Assembly (NCBI GenBank): GCA_017542425.1
Contig: JAFXXH010000069.1
Span: 1-64,000 of the forward strand
Direction of reading: 5' to 3'
From: Oscillospiraceae bacterium
GTDB lineage: Bacteria > Bacillota > Clostridia > Oscillospirales > Oscillospiraceae
DNA: 64,000 nt
Notes under the pieces: model-generated
Told to the model about the DNA's origin: nothing
Seen by the model: the letters and a program-made list of their open reading frames with translations, nothing else
Databases searched by the model: none
Position numbers and translations under genes: made by a program
Part shown: positions 36,657 through 46,334 of the stretch, one piece after another
How the letters are laid out: every line of letters starts with the position of its first letter
Position numbering within the stretch: position 1 is the stretch's first letter

Positions 36657-37526
36657 TTGGACCTTTTGTGGAATCAGATCACGGAATGGCTGAAGGCCCT
36701 GCTCATCCAGGGCATCCTCGGCAACCTCAACGGCATGTTTGACGCGACCAATCAGAAGGTGGCGGAGCTTTCCGCCCAGATCGGCACGACGCCCCAGGCG
36801 TGGAACGGTAGCATCTTCGGGATGATCCAAAGTCTGTCCGAGACCGTTATTGTCCCCATCGCCGGGGCAATTCTCGCCTTTGTGATGACGTTGGAGCTGA
36901 TTCAGCTCATCACGGAGAAAAACAACCTGGGCGACGTGGACACCTGGATGTTCTTCAAGTGGGCCTTCAAGAGCGCGGCGGCGGTGCTCATCGTCACCAA
37001 CACCTGGAACATCGTCATGGGCATATTCGACGCGGCCCAGAGCGTGGTGTCCAGCGCCTCCGGGCTCATCATCTCCGACACCCGCATCGACATCGCCTCG
37101 GTGCTGACGGACCTGGAGAGCCGCTTGCAAACGATGGACATCGGACCGCTGTTTGGGCTGTGGTTCCAGTCCATGTTTGTCGGCATCTGCACCTGGGCGA
37201 TCACCATCTGCATCTTCATCGTGATCTACGGGCGCATGATCGAGATCTACCTTGTGACTTCCATCGCGCCCATCCCCATGGCCACCATGCTGGGCAAAGA
37301 GTGGGGCGGTATGGGGCAGAACTATCTGCGCTCCCTGCTGGCGCTGGGCTTCCAGGCCTTTCTCATCATCGTCTGCGTGGCGATCTACGCGGTGCTGGTA
37401 CAAAACATCGCAAGTATGGACGACATCAGCGCGGCGATCTGGACCTGCATGGGCTACACGGTGCTGCTGTGCTTCTGCCTGTTTAAGACCAGCTCGCTGG
37501 CAAGGAGTGTGTTTAACGCTCACTGA
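36657..37526 (+). CDS. VirB6/TrbL-like conjugation membrane protein
   Basis: A 289-aa polytopic membrane protein with about six transmembrane segments, of the kind that follows maff2 in Tn1549-type ICEs. It would be part of the inner-membrane mating channel. The start is TTG at 36657 after GGGGGG. It appears full length, but its usual partner VirB4 is missing. A bidirectional terminator separates it from the HicAB insertion. Confidence 0.8.
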   Translation: MDLLWNQITEWLKALLIQGILGNLNGMFDATNQKVAELSAQIGTTPQAWNGSIFGMIQSLSETVIVPIAGAILAFVMTLELIQLITEKNNLGDVDTWMFFKWAFKSAAAVLIVTNTWNIVMGIFDAAQSVVSSASGLIISDTRIDIASVLTDLESRLQTMDIGPLFGLWFQSMFVGICTWAITICIFIVIYGRMIEIYLVTSIAPIPMATMLGKEWGGMGQNYLRSLLALGFQAFLIIVCVAIYAVLVQNIASMDDISAAIWTCMGYTVLLCFCLFKTSSLARSVFNAH

Positions 37527-37529
37527 AAA

Positions 37530-37559
37530 ACGGCAAACAGCCAGAGTGCTGTTTGCCGT
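37530..37559. terminator. Bidirectional terminator
   Basis: A perfect 12-bp stem ACGGCAAACAGC/GCTGTTTGCCGT between the convergent VirB6-like and hicB genes, with A/T-rich flanks. Confidence 0.65.
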
Positions 37560-37569
37560 CGAAAAAGGC

Positions 37570-37950
37570 TTATGCGCGGAGCTTTTCCTGCTCCGTATCG
37601 AACTTTGTGAGCAGATACAGACAATACTGGTTCATACTGATTCCCTCCTGCTTCGCGTGGAGCGACAGGGACCTGTGGAGACTTTTTGGCATCCGCAGCT
37701 TGAACTGACCGGAGAAATCGGAGACATCCGGTTCGGCCTCCGGCTCGGCGATTTCGAGCCCGTCTTCCAAAGCGGCCTGGAGCCATGCGCGTTTTGCGTC
37801 CACGGCGTTTTGGTAGAGTGCTTCAATCGTATCCGCGCAGGTGATACAGCCCGGCAGTTCCGGGAAACGAGCGCCGAATCCGCCCTCCACAGTATCTGGA
37901 ATGATCTCCAGCCGATATGGAAGATTCATGTAATACTCAAGCGTCTTCAT
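37570..37950 (-). CDS. hicB: HicB-family antitoxin
   Basis: A 126-aa antitoxin with the degenerate RNase-H-like HicB domain (GGFGARFPELPGCITCADT) and a C-terminal ribbon-helix-helix (LRMPKSLHRSLSLHAKQEGISMNQY). It should bind HicA and repress the shared promoter. The hicA frame overlaps it by 14 bases upstream. Complete. Confidence 0.9.
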   Translation of the reverse strand: MKTLEYYMNLPYRLEIIPDTVEGGFGARFPELPGCITCADTIEALYQNAVDAKRAWLQAALEDGLEIAEPEAEPDVSDFSGQFKLRMPKSLHRSLSLHAKQEGISMNQYCLYLLTKFDTEQEKLRA

Positions 37951-38191
37951 GGCGTGCTTCCTCCCTTTCTATGGCTTCCTTCACCAACACGATATAGATT
38001 CGCTTGATGGGGATATGTCTTGGAATTGTGATTGGCTGCGATCCCGGTTTTCGGAAAGTTGCATGACTGCTTCCACCGGCGGGGCTATCCATAGTGTATC
38101 CCATCGATTCCAGTATCTTTCTCACTTCGTCAAATCGGAGATTCTTGTCAAGCGCTTGAATTCGCTTTCACAGCTTATCAAATTGTGACAC
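37937..38191 (-). pseudogene. hicA: HicA-family toxin with early stop
   Basis: The frame from GTG 38191 reads MSQFDKL, then TGA (38168-38170), then KRIQALDKNLRFDEVRKIL and on to a complete HicA mRNA-interferase body with GGSSHATFRKPG (catalytic His region) and ITIPRH. The GTG has GAGGTG and a promoter, so it is the original start; codon 8 has become a stop. An internal GTG at 38125 could give a 62-aa protein lacking the first helix. The toxin is probably weakened or dead while the antitoxin is intact. Confidence 0.75.
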
Positions 38192-38210
38192 AGACGATCA
38201 CCTCGTATGT

Positions 38211-38239
38211 ATTATACGCGGTGTCATATATGATATCAA
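38211..38239 (-). promoter_or_regulatory. Promoter of hicAB
   Basis: Minus-strand TTGATA (38234-38239), 17-base spacer, TATAAT (38211-38216), 20 bases before the hicA GTG. Confidence 0.75.
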
Positions 38240-38258
38240 CAGAAATGCGAGGTGTTTT

Positions 38259-38450
38259 ATGGCCTATGTCAACGTCCCCAAGGACCTGACCCGTGTAAAA
38301 AGCAAGGTGCTGTTCAACCTCACAAAGCGGCAGCTCATTTGCTTCGGCTGCGGTGCGCTGCTCGGCGTTCCGCTTTTCTTTTTGCTCCGCATGGCACGGT
38401 TCTATTGGGTAATTACCGCTGCGTGTGGCAAAGCGCATGACATCGTCTGA
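38259..38450 (+). pseudogene. prgI: PrgI-family conjugation protein, truncated
   Basis: MAYVNVPKDLTRVKSKVLFN and on to LLGVPLFFLLR is the N-terminal part of PrgI, a small membrane protein of the mating channel normally about 110-130 residues. After residue 45 the sequence changes to unrelated residues and stops at 63. The downstream VirB4 gene is gone. The break marks the left edge of the deletion now filled by the type ISP enzyme segment. Confidence 0.85.
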
Positions 38451-38600
38451 AAGCTGTCAAGCGAAAAACACAGTTGAGATTCAAAGCGCAGAAAGATTGA
38501 AATAGATTCGATCCAATCAGAGATTATGCTTGTAACTGTTCTGCTTGAATGGTAGAATCTTGGCAAAACCAGTAGAGGATGCTGAAAGGAAGCCGGAGTT

Positions 38601-41600
38601 ATGGGAACGATTTATGATGCGCTTGACTTCATCAGGAGTTCCGCCACATCCGAAAAGGACAAAGGAACAAAGTTTGAACGGCTGTGCCGTTTCTTTTTGA
38701 AGAATGACCCGCTTTGGAAAGCGCGTTTTTCCGATGTTTGGATGTGGGCGAACGCACCCACCAACGACGGTGCAGACATTGGCATTGACCTGGTTGCCCG
38801 AGACCGTGAGGACGGCACATATTGGGCGATTCAGTGCAAGTGCCTGGACGACGGTGCCACATTGGAATACAAGCCCGTCGGCACCTTTTACGGAAAGGCC
38901 GGCGTGGACGGGACCTATCCTCACACCATGCTCATCACGACGGCTGACAGATTGAGCAGTCATCTGGAAACCGTGGCGGACAGTTGGAAGACGGTTCGCA
39001 TCTATACGGATGATATGGCGCAGTCCGAGATCGACTACGCCGACTGGATCGAGGGCAGGGCGACGACCACAAGGGTGCTGAAGCGGCCTCGGGAGCACCA
39101 GTCGGAAGCGATCCGCGCCTGCCTGAACAAGTTCCGGACATATGACCGCGGAAAGCTCATCATGGCCTGCGGCACAGGAAAAAACAATCACGGCGCTCCG
39201 CCTGACCGAAGCGCTGCTGCATGACCAGGGAAAAACCGGGGGGCGCGTTTTGTTTCTCGCGCCTTCGATCGCATTGGTCGGACAGTCCATGCGGGAGTGG
39301 GCAAACCAATCCCAACTGCCGCTGGAATGCGCCGTCGTTTGTTCGGATACCAAGGCATCCAATCTGGACGAAGACACCTGGGAATCATCTCTGCGGGATT
39401 TACCGTATCCCGCATCCACCGATCGGGAAGCGGTCTATGCCCAGATGAAAGAGGTGGCTCCGAACAGCCTCTCTGTGATTTTCTCCACCTATCAGTCCAT
39501 CCAAGTCGTGTCCGACGCACAAAGGATGGGGCTGCCTGCTTTCGATCTCATCATTTGCGATGAGGCCCACCGCACCACGGGCATGGTGGAACAGGGCAAG
39601 CAAAACGAAGCCAGTGAATTTGTCAAGGTCCATGACAACGCAATCATCCACGGCAAAAAGCGTCTGTACATGACCGCGACGCCGCGCATCTATGGAGACC
39701 GCGCCGTTCGCATCGCCAATGCGGACTCCTATATCGTGTCTTCCATGGACGATGAGGAGGTGTTTGGCCCGGAGTTTTACCATCTGTCTTTTGGCAGGGC
39801 GATAGACGAAGGCTTGCTGACAGACTATAAAGTAATCGCCCTTACGGTTGGGGAAGAAACGGTCAGCGAGGTCTATCAACGGGCGATGGAGGAAGAGGGC
39901 GGCGGCTTCAGCATCCCGGAGACTGCCAAGATGATTGGCTGCTGGAAGGGTCTGCTGGATCAGGGAAATGCCAACGGTTCCCCGTTGAAAAATGCGGTCG
40001 CATTCTGCGGCACCATCGCAGAATCCAGGCGCATGGCGGACAACTTCAAGAAGACCGTTGATATCTATCTGGATTATGAGAAGGAGCGGGGAAAGGAGCT
40101 TCCGGAGTTCCGCTGCAAGCTCCAGCATGTGGACGGCACGATGGACTCCAACACCCGGCGTGAGCGTCTGCGCTGGCTGGAGCAGACCGAGAGCGGTTCA
40201 GATGCTGCCTGTCGCATCCTCTCCAACGCCCGCTGTCTGGCCGAAGGTGTGGACGTTCCGAACCTGGACGCCGTCATTTTTCTCCAGCCCAAAAAGTCCC
40301 AGATCGACATCATCCAGGCGGTGGGCCGCGTCATGCGAAAGTTTGAGGGCAAGAAATACGGCTACATCATTCTCCCGATCGTGATCCCTGCGGGCATGAC
40401 GGCGGAACAGGCGCTGGACGACAACGAGACCTACGCCGTCGTTTGGGAGGTCCTCAAAGCGCTGCGAAGCCATGATGAGCGGCTCGACGCCCGGATCAAT
40501 GCGCTGCCCTACGATAAGGACCATGCAGTTCCTGTCGTGAATACCGTAGATGCTTTGAACCATCTGAAAGCAGCTGAAGAAGATGACAAAGCGGCAGAAC
40601 AGTTCTACGGGAGCCTTTTCCCGGACGGGAGCGACGCATCCCAGCGGCTGCAGGAGGCCATCAACGCGCTCATCGTCCGAAAGTGCGGAACCAAAGTATA
40701 CTGGGATGTCTGGGCAAAGGACATCGCGGAGATCGCCAGACGCCACATCCAGCGCATTGGAGAGATCGTCCGCACGGACGAAAACGCCCATTCGGAATTC
40801 TGCAAGTTTCTGCGCGGGTTGAAAGACTCCCTGAACGAGTCCATCACCGAGGAACAGGCGGTCGAAATGCTGGCCCAGCATATGATTACGCTCCCGGTCT
40901 TCGAGGCGCTGTTCGCCGGAGTCGGCTTTGCCCGAAGCAATCCCGTTTCCATCGCAATGGAACAAATGCTGACGGTGCTGCGGCGACAGACCCTGGAAAC
41001 GGAATCGGAGAAGCGGGAACTGAGAGACCTCTATGCCTCGGTCCGCATGAGAGCGGGCGGCATCCGCACCGACGCCGGTCGGCAGTCGGTGATCAAGGAC
41101 CTGTATGAGTCGTTTTTTCAGGAGGCTTTTCAAAAAACCTCCGAAAAAATGGGCATTGTGTACACGCCGAATCAGGTGGTGGACTACATCCTCCACGCAA
41201 CGGATCGGCTGCTGTATCGGGAATTCGGGCAGCATCTTTGCGACAGAGATGTCCACATCCTCGATGCGTTCACCGGTACAGGAACCTTCATCGTCGATCT
41301 CATCCACGACAGGGAACTCATGCCGGACGAGAAGCTTCCGTATAAATATCGCCATGAGATCCACTGCAACGAGATCATGCTGCTGGCATACTACATTGCT
41401 TCGATCAACATCGAGCACGCCTTTCACAGTCGAATCGGCGGAGAATATGAGAGCTTCCCCGGCGCTGTGCTGACGGATACGTTTCAGATGTACGAGGAAA
41501 ATGATCCGCTGGACGTGGAACTGTTCATCGAGAACTCCGAGCGCGTGCTGAGGCAGATGGACACGCCGATCCATGTTCTGATCGGCAACCCGCCCTGGTC

Positions 41601-43240
41601 CTCCGGCCAGAACAACGCCAACGAGAACAACGCCAACGAGAGTTACCCGACCCTAGACGCCCGGATCGCGGAAACCTACGTTGCCGGAACACAGGCCACC
41701 AACAAGAATTCCCTGTATGATTCCTATATCCGGGCTTTCCGCTGGGCGTCGGACCGTATCGGGGAGAAGGGCATTGTCGCCTTCGTGACGAACGGCGGCT
41801 GGCTCCGTTCGGATTCCGCCAATGGCTTCCGCACCTGTCTGACCAGGGACTTCAATTCCATCTATGTGTTTGACCTGCGAGGCAACCAGCGGACACAGGG
41901 CGAGCAGTCCCGAAAAGAGGGCGGCAAGATTTTTGGCTCCGGCTCGCGTGCGCCAGTAGCGATCACGCTGCTTGTGAAGAATCCCGCCTCCGCAGAGCGC
42001 GGTGTGATATATTATCACGATATCGGCGACTACCTAACGCGGGAGGACAAGCTTTCCATCGTGCGGGCGTCCGTTGCGAAAGAGCCATTTGAATGGGACA
42101 TTCTTCATCCAGACCGACATGGGGATTGGCTGGAGCAGCGGAATGACTCCTGGTATGGCTTTGCACCGATGGGGCTTGAGAAGCGAAAGGAACCCAGGGG
42201 CATCTTTGAGATCTGGAGCAGAGGAGTTGCTACAGCAAGAGATAGTTGGGTATGGAATTATTCCTTTGATAAACTCCAAGAAAATGTTCAGAGCACGATA
42301 GCTTTCTATGAGGATGAAAGATTGCGCTATTCAGTATTTGACGGATCTTTGGCCATTAACAATTTTGTTGAATATAACGAAATGCGGATCAAATGGAATC
42401 GAAGTCTTCTTGATCAGTGCAGAAGAAACAAAGAAATCGCTTTTCATTCTGAGAATGTTGTCGAAGGAATGCATAGACCGTTTTGCAGACAGTGGTTGTA
42501 CTTTGGAAGTGAGCTCAATGATATGGTTTATCAGATTCCGAAGCTGTTTCCCGCTGGGAAAGAAAACCTTGTTATTGATGTATGCGACCGTGGTGTTCTC
42601 ATTTCCTCTATGCTACCGGATCTTGAATTGATGCACCACGGACAGTGCTTCCCTCTGTATTGGTACGAAGACCGGGGCAAAGGGAAATACATCCGCCACG
42701 ACGCCATCACCGATGAGGCCCTGATGTTCTTCCGCAAGACATATCCCAACGGCGTCGCAGGGCGCACAAAGTATGCACGCAGAAGAATGATCGAAAAAGA
42801 AGATATTTTCTACTATATCTATGGAATCCTCCATTCCAAAGAGTATCGCAGCCGCTTTTCGGCCAATCTGAAAGCGGAATCCGGAAACCGGAAAGCTGGA
42901 ACCGGACAAGTCCACGCTGGTCTATAACAGCCGCCTCACGTTCAAAGCCATTCCAGAGGCCGCCCATCGCTACGTCGTGAACGGACGCAGCCCGCTGGAG
43001 TGGATGATCGACCGCTATCAGGTCAAAACCGATGCATCGTCTGGCATCGTAAACGATCCCAATCTGTTCAGCGACGACCCGCTTTACATTGCGAATCTGA
43101 TCCGGCGTCTGGTCACAGTGTCGGTAGAGACCATGAAAATCGTCGATACGCTTACCAAGATCCATGAAAAGGATTGTTATCTGGATTTCCCGGAAGGGTG
43201 GAAAATGCAAAGAGATGCAGGCGGCCCGGGCAACGATTGA
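38601..43240 (+). pseudogene. Type ISP restriction-modification enzyme, two lesions
   Basis: A single-chain restriction enzyme of about 1500 residues in origin. In order: Mrr-like nuclease (D63...Q78-C-K80), SF2 helicase (DEAH, TATP, QAVGRVMRK), coupler, adenine methyltransferase (TGTGTF motif I, NPPW motif IV) and target-recognition C-terminus. Lesion 1: an A6 run at 39179-39184, where A5 would keep Walker A as GTGKT, shifts the frame. Lesion 2: near 42870-42905 sequence is missing; the tail resumes in another frame (KLEPDKSTLVYNSRL). The second part, 39142-42927, is open for 1261 codons. Likely inactive, and replaces VirB4-region ICE genes. Confidence 0.85.
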
Positions 43241-43263
43241 ATTTGGAAGCAGTAGGACGATGC

Positions 43264-43470
43264 GTGGTATGTGTATCAGGGGGGGCGGCTCTGCTGCAAA
43301 GAATAGCCAAACGTCGGGCGAAAAAGCCGCTCGATCTCAATGCCCTTACCCAAGAACAGCGAAACGCGGAATTGCAGAAAGGGTATGACGACGTTCTGGC
43401 CGGTCGCACGAAAAGCGCCGATCAGGTGTTTGACGCCATTTGGAGAGAATATGGGGTAGAGCGCGTATGA
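43264..43470 (+). pseudogene. RelB-like antitoxin tail, no toxin
   Basis: The frame ends in ALTQEQRNAELQKGYDDVLA...VFDAIWREYGV, a pattern I associate with the C-terminal toxin-binding tail of some RelB-type antitoxins. The N-terminal DNA-binding part is not recognisable and the start (GTG 43264) is uncertain. No toxin gene follows; instead the nitrilase ATG overlaps its stop. Possibly a remnant that now couples translation to the nitrilase. Confidence 0.4.
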
Positions 43471-44177
43471 GGATCGGTCTGGTATCTTACCGCTGTGAGA
43501 ACGGCAACACTTCCTTCAACCTCAGCCAGATCGAACGGGCCCTGCGGGAAGCGCAGGGGAAGGTCGAGTTGCTGTGCTTTGGCGAGGCATTTTTACAGGG
43601 GTTTGATTCCCTGTGCTGGGATTATGAAATCGACAAAGCCATGGCGGTGGAACTTTCTTCGGAACGTTTCCGATGCATGTGCCGCCTGACGGTGCGGTAT
43701 GGGATCGCGCTGCTGGTCGGATATTATGAAAAAGAACGCGAGCGCATCTATTCCTCCTGTGCCGTTTTGGCTGACGGCGAGATTGTACACAATTACAGGC
43801 GAATCTCCGAAGGCTGGAAAGAGCGGTCCAAAGCCGATGCGCACTATTGCGAAGGGACGGAGACGGGCGAATTCCTGCTGTCTGGAAAAAAGATGATGAT
43901 AGCCCTTTGCGGAGACCTGTGGGAGTATCCAGAACGGTTCCAAACGGAGCATCTTCTCATCTGGCCCGTATACGTCAATTTTACGCCGACAGCGTGGGAA
44001 AACGGTCTGCTGAATGCTTACGCGGCGCAGGCGTCCCGTGCCGCGCCGGATACGCTGCTGGTCAATCCTTTGGATACGGAACCGGTCAACCCCGGTGGGG
44101 CGTTTCGCTTTCAACATGGGCTTGTGACGGAGCGGATTCCGTTTGACCGGGAACAGATCCTGATCGCCGATGTGTGA
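43467..44177 (+). CDS. Nitrilase/amidase superfamily hydrolase
   Basis: A 236-aa carbon-nitrogen hydrolase with the catalytic set E40 (CFGEAF), Lys near 118 (EGWKER) and C148 (ALCGDLWE). The family cleaves amides or nitriles; substrate unknown. The start at 43467 overlaps the preceding stop. It lies between the type ISP remnant and the topoisomerase remnant, so it arrived with the defence segment or a later insertion. Length is near the lower family limit but all catalytic residues are present. Confidence 0.8.
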   Translation: MRIGLVSYRCENGNTSFNLSQIERALREAQGKVELLCFGEAFLQGFDSLCWDYEIDKAMAVELSSERFRCMCRLTVRYGIALLVGYYEKERERIYSSCAVLADGEIVHNYRRISEGWKERSKADAHYCEGTETGEFLLSGKKMMIALCGDLWEYPERFQTEHLLIWPVYVNFTPTAWENGLLNAYAAQASRAAPDTLLVNPLDTEPVNPGGAFRFQHGLVTERIPFDREQILIADV

Positions 44178-44197
44178 AGGGAACGGCCAACACCTGA

Positions 44198-44668
44198 TGT
44201 TATACGGAAACCGCCGTAGAGCTGCGCTGCGGCGGGCACAGCTTCACAGCCAGGGGGAAAACGGTACAGGACCCCGGCTGGAAGGTCTACGCACAGCAGC
44301 AGCGGAAGCACACGCTGCCGGAACTCACGGAGGGTCAGGTGCTGCACGTCTCCACCGTTACGGTCAGGGAGGGCAAGACCACCCCGCCCCGGCACTATAC
44401 CGAGGACACGCTGCTCAGCGGCATGGAGACAGCCGGGGCAGGGGACATGCCAGACGACGCCGAGAGGAAAGGCCTCGGCACCCCCGCCACCCGTGCCGCT
44501 CTGATCGCGGAGCTGACGCAGATGCGGAGCTACCTGGGCGACGAGGACAGCGACCTGCGGGCGCTGACCGACAGTGCCATTGGCAAGCTGGAGGCCATGA
44601 CCGACGAGGACTACGCCGCCCTGGATCTGACCCCGGACTTTGACGCGGAGGACAATGACGGAGCATAA
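44198..44668 (+). pseudogene. Topoisomerase III remnant fused to another ICE gene end
   Basis: From 44198 the frame reads TAVELRCGGHSFTARGKTV and on to ERKGLGTPATRA, a late segment of the topoisomerase III (TopB-like) of Tn1549-type ICEs. It then continues as LIAELTQMRSYLGDEDSDL...DFDAEDNDGA, which does not look like topoisomerase and probably is the end of a different ICE protein. There is no start. An internal deletion has joined two genes in frame. Confidence 0.65.
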
Positions 44669-44675
44669 CAAAAAC

Positions 44676-44705
44676 AAGAGGGCCCACAAAAAAGCGGGTC
44701 CTCTT
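44676..44705 (+). terminator. Terminator between remnant and parE-like gene
   Basis: AAGAGGgCCC pairs with GGGtCCTCTT around an A-rich loop; works for the convergent toxin gene or the remnant. Confidence 0.5.
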
Positions 44706-44708
44706 GCG

Positions 44709-45017
44709 TCAGTCTAAGAGATATGTCAGGTAGTCCGTTCGACCATCCAGGATGCGGACGATCTCGATCATATCGTCGTGGACTTCATAGAAAATCAGAT
44801 GCTTGGAAACAACAAGAAACCGAATCTCTGTTTCAAGCCCTTCGTATTTGCTGTCCAGCGGGGTTCCCATATACGGGGCCTCTTTCAGAAGCGAGGCACC
44901 GTACAGGATTCTTGACTTCAAATTGTTTGCCGCCCTCGGATTTTTCAGCTTATCCCGGATATATCCGCAGGCGTTTTGAATATCGGCTATGGCGGCTGGA
45001 CGGTATTTCAGCTTCAT
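44709..45017 (-). CDS. ParE/RelE-family toxin
   Basis: A 102-aa toxin of the RelE/ParE superfamily (YRPAAIADIQNACGYIRDKL, IRFLVVSKHLIFYEV, IVRILDGRTDY). It overlaps the RelB/DinJ-type antitoxin by four bases (ATGA), so the pair is coupled. Action may be on ribosome-bound mRNA or gyrase; sequence alone does not decide. Intact. Inserted between the topoisomerase and helicase remnants of the ICE. Confidence 0.88.
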   Translation of the reverse strand: MKLKYRPAAIADIQNACGYIRDKLKNPRAANNLKSRILYGASLLKEAPYMGTPLDSKYEGLETEIRFLVVSKHLIFYEVHDDMIEIVRILDGRTDYLTYLLD

Positions 45018-45322
45018 AGAAGGTCCTCTGCCTCCAGCGTCCGATAAACTTCTTTCTCGTCTACCAGCTCACCGGAGTTTTTCCCGGCGTCAAGCTCCGC
45101 CGTGAGGCGCTTCATTGCCTCGGCCCGCACATATTCGGCATTGTCCGCCGTCACGGGAAAGGGAAAGCCCCCGGCGTTCAAGGACTGCTGGATGAAGATG
45201 TTGATTGCCTGGGTAAAGCTGATCCCGCTTTTTGCATAGACTGCCTCAATTTCTTTTCGGACCTCCGGGTTGATACGGAAGTGGTAGCTGTCTGTGCGGG
45301 GTGCGGATAAAATGTTGTCCAT
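45014..45322 (-). CDS. RelB/DinJ-family antitoxin
   Basis: A 102-aa antitoxin with an N-terminal ribbon-helix-helix (YHFRINPEVRKEIEAVYAKS, FTQAINIFIQQSL) of the DinJ type and a C-terminal toxin-binding tail. Two adjacent ATG codons (45325, 45322) follow AGGAG; the second has the better spacing. Preceded by a consensus promoter and an upstream palindrome, suiting autoregulation. Confidence 0.88.
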   Translation of the reverse strand: MDNILSAPRTDSYHFRINPEVRKEIEAVYAKSGISFTQAINIFIQQSLNAGGFPFPVTADNAEYVRAEAMKRLTAELDAGKNSGELVDEKEVYRTLEAEDLL

Positions 45323-45344
45323 CATCTCATCTCCTGTCACCACT

Positions 45345-45398
45345 ATTATATCCACTTGGTACGATCCTGTCAATAGAATGTAGCACAATGTTCTACAT
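45345..45398 (-). promoter_or_regulatory. Promoter and operator of the RelB/ParE pair
   Basis: Minus-strand TTGACA (45368-45373), 17-base spacer, TATAAT (45345-45350), an exact consensus. An inverted repeat ATGTAG/CTACAT (45378-45398) lies just upstream of the -35 and could bind the antitoxin. Confidence 0.85.
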
Positions 45399-45427
45399 TT
45401 CAGAAGGAAGGAGCATTTTCAAATAAT

Positions 45428-45751
45428 ATGCCAAGCAAATTGCAATTCTACTCTCAGCTGGCCGACCAGACGGCCCGGCAGTTCACCGGCAGCTTGCAGG
45501 CGTGGACCGGCTTTCTCACCACGGCGGCACGGCTCTATAAGTACCCCTACCACGAGCAGCTCATGATCTACGCCCAGCGTCCGGAGGCCACGGCCTGCGC
45601 GGACTACGATCTCTGGAACAGGACCATGCGGCGTTATGTCCGGCGCGGAAGTCAGGGGATCGCGCTCATCGACGCCAGCGGCGACAAGCCCAGGCTCAGG
45701 TATGGCAAGACAGAGGTGCGTTTCTTTTGCCCTATCGTGCGACTACCTTAA
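45428..45751 (+). pseudogene. SNF2/DEAD helicase of ICE, N-terminal remnant
   Basis: MPSKLQFYSQLADQTARQFT and on to GSQGIALIDASGDKPRLRY is the start of the giant helicase/methylase protein (about 2000 residues or more) of Tn1549-type ICEs. After about residue 93 the sequence diverges (GKTEVRFFCPIV) and soon stops. A zeta-type toxin module follows, so the body of the gene was replaced. Confidence 0.85.
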
Positions 45752-45994
45752 TGACAGATTAGATGACTAATGAAGTAATATACCGCACAAAATATGATGT
45801 AAAGACAAAAGAACATCCATACCACAAAGCCGCACACGAAATACACGAAGAAAAGGATGGGCATCCATATTCTGAGGAAACTCGTCCTTTTCTTCGTATT
45901 CACCGTTCCCTTGTCTTCTACACAAACGACAAACGCTATGACAAGCGCTGGTGACTTCAGCTTGCGCATCATAGTATAAAGTATGATCGCCCAC
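45752..45994. other. AT-rich intergenic stretch
   Basis: No confident gene. A minus-strand ORF (45748-45972) encodes a hydrophobic stretch but has no ribosome site. An ATCATA/TATGAT inverted repeat near 45968-45987 lies upstream of the toxin module promoter and may be its operator. Confidence 0.4.
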
Positions 45995-46023
45995 TTGTCA
46001 GCAGATGGACGGTATGCTAAACT
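45995..46023 (+). promoter_or_regulatory. Promoter of the zeta-type toxin module
   Basis: TTGTCA (45995-46000), 17-base spacer, TAAACT (46018-46023), 38 bases before the antitoxin GTG. Confidence 0.7.
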
Positions 46024-46061
46024 ATACCTGTTTCATTGACATCGCAAAGCGAGGTGTAACC

Positions 46062-46334
46062 GTGAGTCAATACGAGTTTTCACTCCGTCAGGAGGTCTTA
46101 CTGGAAGTGGGTTCCTCCATTCTGGGCGATTTGTTCCGTTACAGTGAGGAGAAAGGGATCGAGGATGACGCCGACCCGGTTTCGATTTTGTATAATCTGG
46201 TCTGGAACGTGAAGCAGGACATCATCCTTTCCAAGACGGAGTCGGAGTTGGAGCAAATCGAAGGGCAATTCCATCTTGCAAGAGATTTCCTGTCCGGCAT
46301 GGAAAATGCGCAGGGGAAGGGACTTGCGTCATGA
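46062..46334 (+). CDS. Putative antitoxin of zeta-type toxin
   Basis: A 90-aa all-helical protein (YEFSLRQEVLLEVGSSILGD, DIILSKTESELEQIEGQFHL). Small helical partners directly upstream of zeta/PezT toxins act as epsilon-type antitoxins that block ATP binding, and this one overlaps the toxin by four bases. The start is GTG at 46062 after GAGGTG. Identification rests mainly on context. Confidence 0.75.
   Translation: MSQYEFSLRQEVLLEVGSSILGDLFRYSEEKGIEDDADPVSILYNLVWNVKQDIILSKTESELEQIEGQFHLARDFLSGMENAQGKGLAS

Noticed and set aside
39176-39190. A AAA AAC slippery heptamer suggesting programmed -1 frameshifting in the type ISP gene
   Set aside because: The motif is in the right phase for -1 slippage, but the continuing helicase frame needs a +1 shift (loss of one A); a -1 shift meets a stop within a few codons.
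45748-45972. 74-codon minus-strand hydrophobic ORF
   Set aside because: It has a membrane-like stretch but no ribosome site, and it lies in the AT-rich breakpoint between helicase remnant and toxin module; support is too weak.
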